Shown here piece by piece: positions 1 through 9,931 of a stretch of 64,000 nt of DNA. The position numbers were made by a program, and so were the translations under genes. Within the stretch, counting starts at the first letter, position 1. Each line of letters begins with the position of its first letter. The DNA is from Dipteris shenzhenensis (taxonomy: Eukaryota > Polypodiophyta > Polypodiopsida > Gleicheniales), in NCBI GenBank assembly GCA_047967505.1, contig CM106540.1; one strand, written 5' to 3'. The notes under the pieces are model-generated. The model searched no databases, had not been told where the DNA came from, and worked only from the letters and a program-made list of their open reading frames with translations.

Positions 1-1
1 C

Positions 2-1489
2 TTCGATTGGAACTCCTATGTCTTGCAGGATCCTCCTTAGCCAAACTGCTTCACAAGCAGCAATGCATGCTGCCTTGTAGTAAGCTTCCGTCGAAGATAG
101 TGCCACTGTTGGTTGCTTCTTGCTAATCCAAGAGAACACTCCTGAACCAAGTGAGAAACAATATCCAAAAACTGACTTTCTAGAATCACAATCTCCTGCC
201 CAATCTGAGTCACAGTAACCCGCCAAGGTCTTCCCTGCTCTGTAGGTAATGCCATACTCCAGTGTACCTTTCACGTACTTTAGCACACGCATCCCTGCTT
301 TCCAATGGTTCTCTCGAGGTTGATTTGAGAACCTACTAAGTACACCAACTGCAAAGCTGATATCAGGTCTAGTGTTGCACAGAAAAATGAGACTCCCCAC
401 AAGTTTCCTATACTCCTTGATGTCGACAAGTGGTGATGCATCCTCCACTGAGAGCTTACCATTCACCTCCATGGGAGAGACCACGTCCTTACACTTGGTC
501 ATATCGAATGCCTTCAAGATCTCGCGAGCATATCTCTGCTGAGAGATGAAAATCCTGCCAGGTTTTTGCCAAACCTCAATGCCGAGGCAAAAATGCATGA
601 GCCCCAAATCTGTCATTTCAAACTCGGAACTCAACGACTCCCTCAACTGTTGCAGCATCTTCTCATGATCTCCTGTGATGATCAAGTCATCCACATAAAG
701 GACTATTACTACATACTTGCCATCCTGCTTACAAACATACAGGTTAGCATTAGAAGCACTTTTTGAGAAACCAATAGATATCAGAAAGCTATCAATCCGT
801 TGGTACCATGCCCTTGGGGCTTGTTTCAGCCCGTACAATGCCTTCTTTAGTTTGCAAACCTTGTTCTCTGAATTGGGCACCTCAAATCCTGGTGGCTGGA
901 ACACATATACCTCCTCCTTGAGATGTCCATTCAAGAACGCAGATTTCACATCCATTTGAAACACCGGCCACTGCTTATGAGCAGCCAAGGCAAGTACCAC
1001 CCGAATAGTTGTCATCCTTGCTGTAGGAGCAAAGGAATCCTCAAAATCAAAGCCTTCAACTTGAGAGTATCCTTGTGCAACAAGCCTAGCCTTGTACTTT
1101 TCCAAAGATCCATCAGATTTGTACTTGGCCTTCCATACCCATTTGGTACCAATGATCTTCCTTTTTTCTGGACGATCAACCAAGTCCCAAGTCTGATTCT
1201 TCATGATGCTGTCATACTCCTCTTGCATGGCCGCTTTCCAATTTGGATCCGCCATTGCCTCATCCAAATTCATAGGCTCTTGAACTTTCATAATCTCAGC
1301 CATCAAGGCCATATTGACTATGTGTTCAGAAGCCCTTTTCTGCTCCTCTATCCTCTTTGATCGTCGAAGTCCATCTGCAGATGACTCCGCCAAGTCTGGA
1401 ACCAGATTCTTCTCATCAAAGAGCTGCCTTGCCCACTTTGGAAGTGGCTTACCTTGTGGAGCCAAGGCATGTTGTGGTGTTGGTGGAGT
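2..1489 (-). CDS. copia-1 reverse transcriptase and RNase H (open at window edge)
   Basis: This is the C-terminal part of the copia polyprotein. It copies element RNA into DNA and removes the RNA strand. It is in frame with the integrase segment and follows its TAG. Landmarks in order are the [10 protein letters not shown] and [11 protein letters not shown] blocks, the [10 protein letters not shown] block, [15 protein letters not shown], the catalytic [10 protein letters not shown] motif near 690, and RNase H motifs CDSDWAGD (near 215) and [10 protein letters not shown] near the window start. The frame is still open at base 2, so the end of the protein is missing only because the window stops. 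Apart from the upstream amber codon I see no lesion here. Confidence 0.9.
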
Positions 1490-2416
1490 CTATTCCTCGA
1501 AGTACTCCTCCTCATTCTGCAACTCTGCTTTAGATACGGGCACAAGGTGAGTTACTTTTACGGCTGATGATAAAGTGGAAGGGCATACCTCCTCCTCCAC
1601 TGTATGTGGTTGTTCCCAAAACACCACATCACGACTGACCACGATCTTCTTTGCCTTTGGATCATATAGCCGGTACGCCTTTGACTCCTGGCTATAGCCC
1701 ATGAAGATACACTTTCTGCTCTTTGGATCTAATTTCTTTCTGGTGCTATCTGGAACATGAACAAAGCACTCACATCCAAATGTTCTGAAATGAGAAGCGG
1801 AAGGCTTTTTACCTGAGTAAGCCTCCAAAGGTGTTTTGCCCATCAAGGCCTTTGTGAAGCTTCGATTGAGGATGTAGACTATTGTATTGACTGCCTCAGC
1901 CCAAAAAGACTTAGGCAGTCCTTTACCTAGTGCCATGCATCGTGCCATCTCCATGACAGTACGATTGCGACGCTCTACAACACCATTTTGTTGCGGAGTA
2001 TGTGCAGTCGTGAGTTGGCGCTTAATGCCATTCTCGTGCAAGTATGTGTCGAACTCTTTTGACAGGAACTCTCCTCCTCGATCCGTGCGAAGCTTCTTTA
2101 CCTTCAGCCCACTTTCATTTTCCACCATCTTTTGCCACTGTTTGAATTTTCCAAGAGCTTCAGCCTTATCTCGTAGAAAATACACCCACATGTATCTACT
2201 GTAGTCGTCGACGATAAGCATATAGTAGTTACATCCCCCCAAAGCTTGAGTCGGAGCTTTCCCACTAAGATCAGCATGAACCAATTGTAGAGGAGCCTTT
2301 GCCCGATAGCCGCTCTCATGTGGAAAAGCCTTCCTTTGTTGCTTGCCCATCATACAAGCTTCACAAGGTTCCTGCACCTTTGAGAGTGCAGGCAAGTGTG
2401 CAACCATCCCTGTTTT
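1490..2416 (-). CDS. copia-1 integrase segment, bounded by two in-frame TAG codons
   Basis: This is the integrase part of the same reading frame as gag-protease and RT. The zinc-binding half is split by the upstream TAG: the H residues (CHERFGHL) end the gag-protease segment, and the C residues (CEACMMGKQ) lie just after it. The catalytic core shows D in VHADLSG, D in LRTDRGGEF and E in TPQQNGVVERRN, the usual DDE set. The C-terminal GKKP/FGCECFVH and CIFMGYSQESKAYRLYDP blocks are typical of copia. It ends at TAG (1490-1492), after which RT sequence continues in frame, so this stop is a point lesion or a recoded codon rather than the natural end. Confidence 0.9.
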   Translation of the reverse strand, partial: KTGMVAHLPALSKVQEPCEACMMGKQQRKAFPHESGYRAKAPLQLVHADLSGKAPTQALGGCNYYMLIVDDYSRYMWVYFLRDKAEALGKFKQWQKMVENESGLKVKKLRTDRGGEFLSKEFDTYLHENGIKRQLTTAHTPQQNGVVERRNRTVMEMARCMALGKGLPKSFWAEAVNTIVYILNRSFTKALMGKTPLEAYSGKKPSASHFRTFGCECFVHVPDSTRKKLDPKSRKCIFMGYSQESKAYRLYDPKAKKIVVSRDVVFWEQPHTVEEEVCPSTLSSAVKVTHLVPVSKAELQNEEEYFEE

Positions 2417-3766
2417 CTACATTTCCAAAAGAATAGGATAACTAAGATGACCAAATCTTTCATGACATACCTTACTGATGCCCACTCCTGAAGAGACTGT
2501 TAGTGCCGTCAGCTCGTAGAGATTGTTCTTCCTTACTGCCTTGCCGACCACCTTGCCCGCTGCATTAAGGATTTCTACTCCGGTCCTCTTGAAACGCACC
2601 TCCAAGTTGCGATCAGTTATCGCAGCAACCGAAAGCAAGTTCTTCTTTAGCTGAGGAACTAGTAATACATCAGAAAGCTCTTTAGTTTCATCCTCTTGAA
2701 TGGAAAGAGAGATAGTACCTGTACCTTCCACAGGGCATTTTGCATTATTACCGACTGTCACGTTCATGGGCTCTTGTAGAGGCTTGAAAGAGCTATACCA
2801 GTCCTTCTTTCTGGTCATGTGACGGGATGCTCCACTATCAAGGAGCCACAAATCATTCGTTGTTGAAACTTCGGTTGAGGAGCATAATTCTTCAATTGCA
2901 ACCCATAGCTCCAACTCAGTTTCAACTATGTTGGCAGATTCCTTGCCTTTCGAAGAAGACTGTGTAGTGCCATTCTTTTCGTCCTGCTGCTTCTTTCTGC
3001 AATCCTTGATCATGTGACCGCTTTTGTTGCAGTAGTGGCACTTACCTGAAAACTTCTTCTTCTTACCATTCTTCTTCTCTCCACCCTTCCCTTTGGATGT
3101 GGTTGAGAATGCTGCATCACTTCCGCCATCGCGGGTCTTCATTCGCATCTCCTCCTCTAGAAGCATCGCGCTGAACTCTTCAAAAGTGAGGGGTGGATTT
3201 CTTACCTGCATGTTGAGTGTCGTGACCAACGCATCGTACTTTTGTGGAAGGATCCGAATGCACCTTCTGGCCAACTCTTCGCTGGTCTTTGTAATCCCAA
3301 CCGCCGCCATCTGATCACATAGATTCTTGATCCGTGTGATGAATGTCTCAGTTGATTCTCCATCAGAGCACCTCTTTGCAGCAAGCATATTCTCCAGATT
3401 TTGAATTCTGGTCTGATTCCGCGTTTCATACTGACCTTTCAGTATGTTCCAAGCTTCACTTGCCTTGTCTGTATGCTGAATCAGAGTCAAAACAGAATCA
3501 CTTGAACTGGTAACAAGAGCGCAGAGTGCATCTGCGTTCCTTCGTTTCCATGCTCGAAAAAGATCTGCATTCAGTGGCGTTATGACGTTGGGGTTGTTTG
3601 GATTCGGTGATCCAACCGGTGGATCCAATCCCAGAACAGTATCCAGAAGCTCATATGAATCCAAGATCGCGCTGATCTTGAATTTCCACAAAGTATAATT
3701 CGTCCCATCGAGCTTGCCTTCATTGAAGGCAGGTGGACGAATTCGCAACGGGGTTGGTGCAGCCAT
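2417..3766 (-). CDS. copia-1 gag and aspartic protease
   Basis: About 449 codons from the ATG at 3766, read from the MAAPTPLRIRPP start. The N-terminal gag region has the FNEGKLDGTNYTLWK block seen in UBN2-type copia gag and a helical capsid region. A CCHC zinc knuckle (CHYCNKSGHMIKDC) is near residues 242-255. The aspartic protease motif WLLDSGASRHMT is near residue 308, followed by the GAG-pre-integrase block. The frame ends at TAG (2417-2419), inside the integrase zinc-binding module, where an uninterrupted copia polyprotein would read on. The ATG lies about 70 bases downstream of the primer binding site, the expected spacing. Confidence 0.92.
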   Translation of the reverse strand: MAAPTPLRIRPPAFNEGKLDGTNYTLWKFKISAILDSYELLDTVLGLDPPVGSPNPNNPNVITPLNADLFRAWKRRNADALCALVTSSSDSVLTLIQHTDKASEAWNILKGQYETRNQTRIQNLENMLAAKRCSDGESTETFITRIKNLCDQMAAVGITKTSEELARRCIRILPQKYDALVTTLNMQVRNPPLTFEEFSAMLLEEEMRMKTRDGGSDAAFSTTSKGKGGEKKNGKKKKFSGKCHYCNKSGHMIKDCRKKQQDEKNGTTQSSSKGKESANIVETELELWVAIEELCSSTEVSTTNDLWLLDSGASRHMTRKKDWYSSFKPLQEPMNVTVGNNAKCPVEGTGTISLSIQEDETKELSDVLLVPQLKKNLLSVAAITDRNLEVRFKRTGVEILNAAGKVVGKAVRKNNLYELTALTVSSGVGISKVCHERFGHLSYPILLEM

Positions 3767-3834
3767 CACTCCTAGTAGCCTTTGCTAACAAAGCTCGTTG
3801 AACTTGCAATAAAGTCGTTACTCAAATAGCCTGA

Positions 3835-3846
3835 GCTCTGATACCA
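3835..3846 (-). other. Primer binding site (initiator Met tRNA type)
   Basis: On the minus strand the 12 bases TGGTATCAGAGC directly follow the 5' LTR. This matches the complement of the 3' end of plant initiator methionine tRNA, the usual minus-strand primer for copia elements. It fixes the LTR boundary at 3847. Confidence 0.88.
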
Positions 3847-4460
3847 TGTAAGAAAATAGTACGCAGCGGAAGATAACAACAAAACGCAAGTACACGATGG
3901 AAAGCTGGAGAGAATACAAAAATTTTGATATACCAAACTGCTGATACAACAGATGGTTGGCTGTCCACCCGTGCGCTCTACAGACAGAGCTTCGATGGTG
4001 ATCTAGACAGATGCTGGACGGAGGACTATGAGCGTGAAGAACTGGTGATCTGATGATAGGGGGTGGCCACTTATATAGTGTAAGTGGTTGACGGTCGGCC
4101 CTGTAATAGGCAGTCGGCCTAATAGACAGTCGGCCTGGAAGACTAGCCGACCCTTCAGAAAACATGCCGGCGGGCAGATGAAGGATCGCGCATAGGTCAT
4201 ACCGTCGCTGGGGACCCTGCCGCTGGGGGCTTTGCCCCCAGACCCCCACCGGGGGCCTGTGCCCCCCGGACCCCCTGCTATCGGGGGGGCTATCGCCCCC
4301 CCGAACCCCCCCTTTTTGCAGACGGGTATCTACTCTTGGCTCCTAAGCCGTCTCATAACCATCTGGTCTACTCGAAGACCCCTTCCAGTGTCTAAACTGG
4401 GGATCCCTCCCAATATCCGATACCCATCATGGCTTCTCCTCATATGGGGGCCTTACAACA
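3847..4460 (-). repeat. 5' LTR of copia-1 (about 614 bp)
   Basis: On the minus strand the LTR starts TGTTGTAAGG (at 4460) and ends TTTTCTTACA (at 3847), giving the canonical TG...CA ends with short inverted termini. The inner end is fixed by the adjoining primer binding site. The outer end is inferred from the TG terminus and the change to unrelated copia coding sequence beyond it. A TATA box lies near 4075, and the U3 side holds three GC-rich hairpins (4223-4304). Confidence 0.75.
4070..4080 (-). promoter_or_regulatory. LTR TATA box
   Basis: CACTATATAAG on the minus strand, in the middle of the LTR and about 300 bases upstream of gag, fits the core promoter marking the U3/R junction. Confidence 0.6.
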
Positions 4461-4800
4461 TTGGGTACACAGAATATTGGTGGGTTACATGAGAGGTGGA
4501 CATTTGAGCTAACTCTAACATGGGAGTACCTAGTGAGACCATTTCTTGCACATTCGGTGCATGGACAGCTTGCTGTCTATCAACATATGCAGATGGATTC
4601 ACATCTTGGAAAGTGATTCTCCTCATTTCCACATCCCTCATGGGTGTCATATGCATCTTCTTCTCATTTAAGACCACACCATGGATTCGTATGATTTTCT
4701 TTACTTCTGGATCCCAAAGATGACAACCTATCTCTCCACTTTCACCATAACCCAGAAAGATGCATTTCCTAGCTAAGTAGAAAAATTCAAAATTGTGATT
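4461..4800 (-). pseudogene. Older copia fragment (integrase tail to RT linker)
   Basis: The minus strand encodes a block with KCIFLGYGESGEIGCHLWDP, then KKIIRIHGVVLNE, the conserved C-terminal boundary of copia integrase. A linker with VNPSAYVDRQQAVHAP follows. It belongs to a different copia family from copia-1 and stops exactly where the copia-1 LTR begins. The simplest reading is that copia-1 inserted into it, with the rest of the fragment on the far side of copia-1 outside the window. The upstream side decays near 4800 into sequence I cannot read as coding. Confidence 0.7.
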
Positions 4801-5099
4801 TGAAAAAATTGAGAAAATCGCTTGAATGATTTGAATGGAAGAAAAAATCGATTTAAAAAATGGTGACACGTCATGTTTTTTATATAAATTGCCACATCAT
4901 CACCACATATTCATATGAATAAGTATTCATACGAATAAACTTGTAGTAGGACAAATACATTTCTGTGATTTTGTATATAATATCATTGTCTGCCAATTTT
5001 TCTTATCTCATGCTTGGTTCCTCAGTTGAGCATAAGAGATCTAAAAAGGAAAAGGAGTCCTCAAGGTTGTGAAAGCAATCTAGAAGGTCCGAAATAAGA
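4801..5099. other. AT-rich non-coding stretch
   Basis: No readable coding sequence. Near 4905-4945 there are short inverted and repeated ATTCATATGAAT/ATTCATACGAAT motifs. Nothing else is recognisable. Confidence 0.5.
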
Positions 5100-6570
5100 T
5101 AGATTTTTGTTAGGGAGCTTTAGGATCTCACTCCGAGTTCTTGAGATCTCTTGTTTGGATTTTGGTTTTGGTCTTTTCTTTTGTGTTTTGAAGTTCTAGG
5201 TTCTCTTTATTGAGTACCTTCAATCTCTTATGATAAGATATTTATGTGTTTGAAATTTGTTTGTGGGAGTTCTAGGTTCTCTTTATTGAGTTCCTTCAGT
5301 CTCTTGTGATAAAAAAAATTTAGATATTTATGTGTTTGAAATTTGTTTGTGGGAGTTCTAGGATCCGCTTGTTGAGTTCCTTAGATCTCTCGTGAGATAA
5401 TTTTTTTTGTGAGAGTTTGAGGATCTCCTTGTTGAGTTCCTTAGATCTCTTGTGAGAAATATGTTTGTTTTTGTGTCTATGAAATTTGTTTGTGGGAGTT
5501 TTAAGATCTCCTTGTTGAGTTTCTTAGATCTCATGTGAATAGACTTTTGTATGTGGGAATTCTACGATCTCTTTGGTGAGTTCCTTAGATCTTTTGTGAT
5601 AAATGGGCTTGTTTTTGTGTCTATGAAATTTGCTTGTGGAAGTTTTAAGATCTCCTTGGGATCTGTTTGATAAGTTTTTTAGATCTCTTGTGATAAATGG
5701 GCTTGATTTTGTGTCTATGAAATTTATTTTTGGGAGTTCTAAGATTTCCTTGTTGAGTTTCTTAGATCTCATGTGAATAGATTTTTGTACGTGGGAGTTC
5801 TAGGATCTCTTTGGTGAGTTTCGTAGATCTCTTATGATAAATGGGCTTGTTTTTGTGTCTTTGAAATTTGTTTGTGGGAGTTCTAAGATCTCCTTGTTGA
5901 GTTTCTTAGATCTCATGTGAATAGATTTTTGTATGTGGGAGTTCTAGGATATCTTTGGTGAGTTCCTTAGATCTCTTATGATAAATGAGCTTATTTTTGT
6001 GTCTATGAAATTTGTTTGTGGGAGTTCTAAGATCTCCTTGTTGAGTTTCTTAGATCTCATGTGAATAGATTTTTGTACGTGGGAGTTCTAGGATCTTTTT
6101 GGTGACTTCCTTAGATCTCTTGTGATAAATGGGCTTGTTTTTGTGTCTATGAAATTTGTTTGTGGGAGTTCTAAGATCTCCTTGTTGAGTTTCTTAGATC
6201 TCATGTGAGTAGATTTTTGTAGGTGGGAGTTCTAGGATCTCTTTGGTGAGTTCCTTAGATCTCTTGTGATAAATGAGCTTGTTTTTGTGTCTATGAAATT
6301 TGTTTATGGGAGTTCTAGGATCTCCTTGTTGAGTTTCTTAGATCTCATGTGAATAGATTTTTGTATGTGGGAGTTTAGGATCTCCTTGTTGAGTTCCTTA
6401 GATCTCTTGTGAGAAATGGGCTTGTTTTCATGTCTATGAAATTATTAAATTAGTTTGTGGAAGTTCTAAGATCTCCTTGTTGAGTTCCTTAGATCTCTTG
6501 TGGGAATTTTTGTATGTGGGAGTTTTAGGATCTTCTTGTTGAGTTTCCTAGACCTCATGTGAGAAATATG
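5100..6570. repeat. Tandem array, 144-bp unit made of two half-units
   Basis: The phrase AAGATCTCCTTGTTGAG recurs at 5503, 5647 (degenerate), 5741, 5885, 6029, 6173 and 6317. Intervals are 144 bp except one of 94 bp between 5647 and 5741. Each unit has two related halves of about 70 bp, each built on GTGGGAGTTCTA, GATCTC and TTAGATCTC. Units at both ends are more diverged, as is usual at array edges. No convincing coding frame. It lies directly upstream of the hAT remnant and may be part of that element. Confidence 0.88.
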
Positions 6571-6589
6571 ATTTTATTGTGTTTGTATT

Positions 6590-6757
6590 CTCACACTTTC
6601 TTTGAATCAATATGTAATATTCTTTCAATAGAATGTGAAAGAATACAAAGAATTTTAAAGTGTATGAATTTAAAGTTTTAAAAGTTATTAGAAGAGTTGT
6701 CTCATTCTTACACTTTCTTTTGAATGAATATTTAATATTCTTTCAATAGAATGTGAA
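6590..6757. repeat. Pair of direct repeats of about 60 bp
   Basis: Two diverged copies of a block with CACTTTCTTT, a variable AATATTTAATATT-like core and CTTTCAATAGAATGTGAA, at 6590-6648 and 6701-6757. They fill the gap between the 144-bp array and the hAT coding region. A second short duplication around 6782-6850 repeats a CTCGGTCTCTTT...TTGCAG splice-acceptor-like segment. Confidence 0.6.
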
Positions 6758-6838
6758 TTATTTTAAAAGAGCGTGATTGAATGGCTCGGTCTCTTTCTTG
6801 CAGTGTAAATATTACATGCCTCGGTCTCTTTATTGCAG

Positions 6839-8880
6839 TGTAAATATTGTGGACACAAATTCACAGGTGGTTCTACTCGTGTCAAGCAACATTTTCTCAG
6901 AATAGGCAATGACGTTGGAGCTTGCACGTGCACTCCATCTAATGTTCTTCCATTATGCAAATCATATTTAGAGAAAGTGAAGAAAGTTGTTAATACGACC
7001 CTAATAAGAAATTGTGCAAATCAACAAGATGTGAGCATTGACGTTGATGAGACAGTTGAAGGAGAAGCACCAATAAATGCAAGGAGTGTATCCATACATG
7101 AAGGTGATGTAGATATGCTAGCAAGCAGGTCGCAGGTGAGTTTTGAGGTGACTAATGTCTATCAGGTAAAGAAGAGGAAAAAGGGAGAACAATGTTCTAT
7201 GGAGGATGGATTTCTTCGACAACAAGTGCATGAAGAGCACTTAATATGGAGAGAAGCATTTGTTAAAAATGGTATACCATTTAATGTCATGAGAGATGAC
7301 ACGTTTCGTAATGCCTTGAGATCATGTGCTAGACCAGGATTTATTTTGCCAGATTATAAAAAAATGTGTACCGATCATCTTGATAAAGTCAAACAAACTA
7401 TGGCAGATTGCTTGAAAAAAAGATATTGGACTTTATTCCTATATATGGGTGCACTCTTACGTTTGATAAATGTAAGAGTGCACCTTGATAAATGTAATGT
7501 GCATTACTCCCAAGGAAACTATGTTTTTGGAGAGTATTGATACGTCTCCGAAAGAAAGACTTTGGCACATATTGTAAAAATATACGAAAGAGCAATCCGC
7601 AAAGTTGGTGGCAGTGAGAATGTTACTGCATTAGTAATAGATAATGCATCGAATTACAAGACCGTAGGTGAGATGGTCATGGCAAAGTATCTTTCTCTGA
7701 CATGGGTGCCATGTGGTGCTCATACTCTCAACTTATTATTGAAGGATATTGGACAATTGCCATTTGTGCAACCAGTACTGCAAGATGCTAATGTCGTAGT
7801 GAGTTTTATAAAGAGTCGTCAATACTTGCATGCAATATTCAGAGAGCACTCTATGAAGCACTCAGGCAATTTTGACAAATTAGATTTGCCAGTTCTTTTC
7901 TAGTTCTTGCTAGATTGTTGGAAGTGTGTCAAGCTTTAGTTGAGACTGTTGCTTATAGACGATGGGCGAATTGACTAGAAAAAAAGATGCAGTACACAAT
8001 ACTAGGCTCTAAATATGTACATCTTGTACAATCATCTCTATTTTGGAAAAATGTTAAAAGAATAAAAGGTGTAGAACCACTTGTAATAGTATTGAGGATG
8101 GTTGATGATGATGCCTTTGTTATGGGTAAAGTGTATTGGAAGATGTCAGAAGCAATGCAACAAGTTAAAGAATTTGTGCGCTTTGCTCCTAGGGATAAGC
8201 AACAAGTGGTATATTTGGCCGATAAAAGATGGAAGCAAATGCACATCTCTTTGCATGGAGCTGCATTTGCAATACATCCACAATATCAAATGCATGCTCA
8301 ATCACAGAATCCTGAAGTCATAAGTAACTTTTGAGAGGTTTTGTAAAAGGTTACTTCCTGGAGATCAAGGAAAACTGGCCTATCAACAACGAGTGAGATA
8401 TTGAGATATATGAATCGCGAAGGCTCTTATGGAGATCCTTGGAATCTTGATGCTATTAACATGACTATTGCACCTACTTGGTGGAAGGAATATGGTGGAG
8501 AGACATTGGAGTTACAACGTGTTGCAACTCGTGTGCTCTCTGTTGCTGCATCATCGGGTGCATGTGAGTGAAATTGGAGTGCATATGATTTTATTCATTC
8601 TAAGAGATGCAATCACTTAAAGGAATCAAGAGCTGCAAATTTGGTATTTTGCTTTGGAAATCTACGATTGTTGAAAGGATTTAATATTGTGGCTAGGGTA
8701 GCAAGTGAAGCCGTTGTAATGAGAATTGCTGGACAACGATTGACTATAGAATTAGTTGCTGCGGGTGCATTCAGTGAAGAGGAAGACGAGCTTGAGCTAC
8801 TCAGTGACAACAAAAAAGTTGAAGAGATAGACGATATTGTACCTGTGTTGAATGCAATAAAGAGTGATAGAAGAATATGA
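6839..8880 (+). pseudogene. hAT-family transposase, decayed
   Basis: Cut-and-paste transposase remnant. The 5' end starts right after a TTGCAG acceptor-like site with a BED-type zinc finger (CKYCGHKFTGG...VKQHF). Next come a DUF659-like segment (LIWREAFVKNGIPFNV), a catalytic-domain piece with ALVIDNASNYKTVG and PCGAHTLNLLLKDI (7562-7903), a further piece at 7987-8334, and the C-terminal hAT dimerisation region (VLSVAASSGACE...NWSAYDFIHSKR). Frames change between 7540 and 7990. The conserved CERNWS block reads CE-stop-NW, with TGA at 8569-8571 where Arg (CGA) is usual. An inverted repeat replaces coding sequence near 7448. No terminal inverted repeats or 8-bp duplication were identified. Confidence 0.85.
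7448..7484. repeat. Perfect 13-bp inverted repeat inside the hAT remnant
   Basis: GGTGCACTCTTAC at 7448-7460 and its exact reverse complement at 7472-7484, separated by 11 bases. It lies where the transposase reading frame breaks down, so it may be a small insertion footprint or local foldback. Confidence 0.8.
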
Positions 8881-9295
8881 TAGGTGATAGAAGCAATGGA
8901 TGAAGCTCTAATTATATCGGATATAATGTTGTATGCGAGGGGATGGATGGGAGAATATGTTAAGCGATGGGAGAGCGCATATGCTCATATCCATCTCGTC
9001 TCCTTTTGTATTGAAATCTAGAACCTTGTGGGTTATAAGCAATGTTGTGTTGAATTATTGAGATTGTGGATGATTTTGGTATACATAATAGTTAGAGACA
9101 ACTTTGTGACTTGCAAATACTTTCAAGGCAACATCGAAGGAAACATCAAAAAGTTGGAAATAATAATCGAATATGTGCAATCAAAGTTTATATTTTCAAT
9201 TCTCAAGGGTTGATTTGGCTATTATGTGCACTAATTGACATCAATATATTTTAATATTTCTGCATTAACTTTACAAGTCCACCTAATCCATTGAA
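8881..9295. other. Non-coding stretch downstream of hAT
   Basis: No motif, repeat or coding frame that I can support. Probably the 3' untranslated and terminal region of the hAT element. Confidence 0.4.
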
Positions 9296-9830
9296 AACCA
9301 CGTAAGTCACTTATACCACTTAGTTCACTTGAATCACTTAGTCCACTTAAATTACTTAAATCACTTAAATCACTTAGTCCACTTAAATCACTTATACCAC
9401 TTAATTCACTTGGATCACTTAAATCCATAGAAAATTACTTAAATCAATTATACCACTTAGTTCACTTAGATCACTTTAATCACTTAAGTCACTTAAATCA
9501 CCTAGTCCACTTAGATCACTTATACCACTTAGATCACTTAGTCCACTTAAATCACTTATACCACTTAAATCACTTAGATCACTCAAATCGATAGAAAATT
9601 ACTTAAATCATTTATACCACTTAGATCACTTTATTACTTAAGTCACTTAGTCCACTTAGATCACTTATACCACTTAAATCACTTAGTCCACTTAAATCAC
9701 TTATACCACTTAATTCACTTAGATCACTTAAATCACTTAGTCCACTTAAATCATCTAGTCTACTTAGATCACTTATACCACTTAAATCACTTAGTCTACT
9801 TAACTCACTTATATCACTTGAACCATCGTT
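9296..9830. repeat. 9-bp minisatellite (CACTTANNN)n
   Basis: Dozens of 9-bp units of the form CACTTAAAT, CACTTAGTC, CACTTATAC, CACTTAGAT and CACTTGAAT, with brief interruptions at 9425-9440 and 9588-9610. Because the unit is a multiple of three, the minus strand stays open in one frame and would read as Ser-Asp/Gly-Leu/Ile triplets. I regard that as a by-product. Confidence 0.9.
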
Positions 9831-9931
9831 GCAGAAGAAGAGTATTATAAAGTTATATATGAAGTTTACAATGTACATAATAATGCAGTAGGATCCACAT
9901 CTACCATTCCTTGAGTGCTTGGTCCTGCACC

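Larger units (their letters stand above)
1..4460 (-). mobile_element. Ty1/copia LTR retrotransposon (copia-1), truncated by window start
   Basis: Read on the minus strand the order is 5' LTR (4460-3847), primer binding site, gag, protease, integrase, reverse transcriptase, RNase H. That order, with integrase before RT, defines Ty1/copia. The whole polyprotein from the gag ATG (3766) to the window edge stays in one frame and is interrupted only by two TAG codons, so this is a young copy. The 3' LTR and target duplication lie outside the window. The LTR side abuts an older copia fragment, so the element probably landed in another retrotransposon. Confidence 0.93.

Noticed and set aside
3835-3846. 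A tRNA gene suggested by the initiator-Met match
   Set aside because: Only the 12-base primer complement is present. There is no cloverleaf.
5100-6570. A CRISPR-like repeat-spacer array
   Set aside because: Spacers are not unique. The whole 144-bp unit repeats, and the setting is a plant nuclear genome with no cas genes.
9231-9878. Leucine-rich-repeat-like protein from the 9-bp repeat
   Set aside because: The triplet Ser-x-Leu pattern has a 3-residue period, not the 20-24-residue LRR period. It arises from the DNA repeat.
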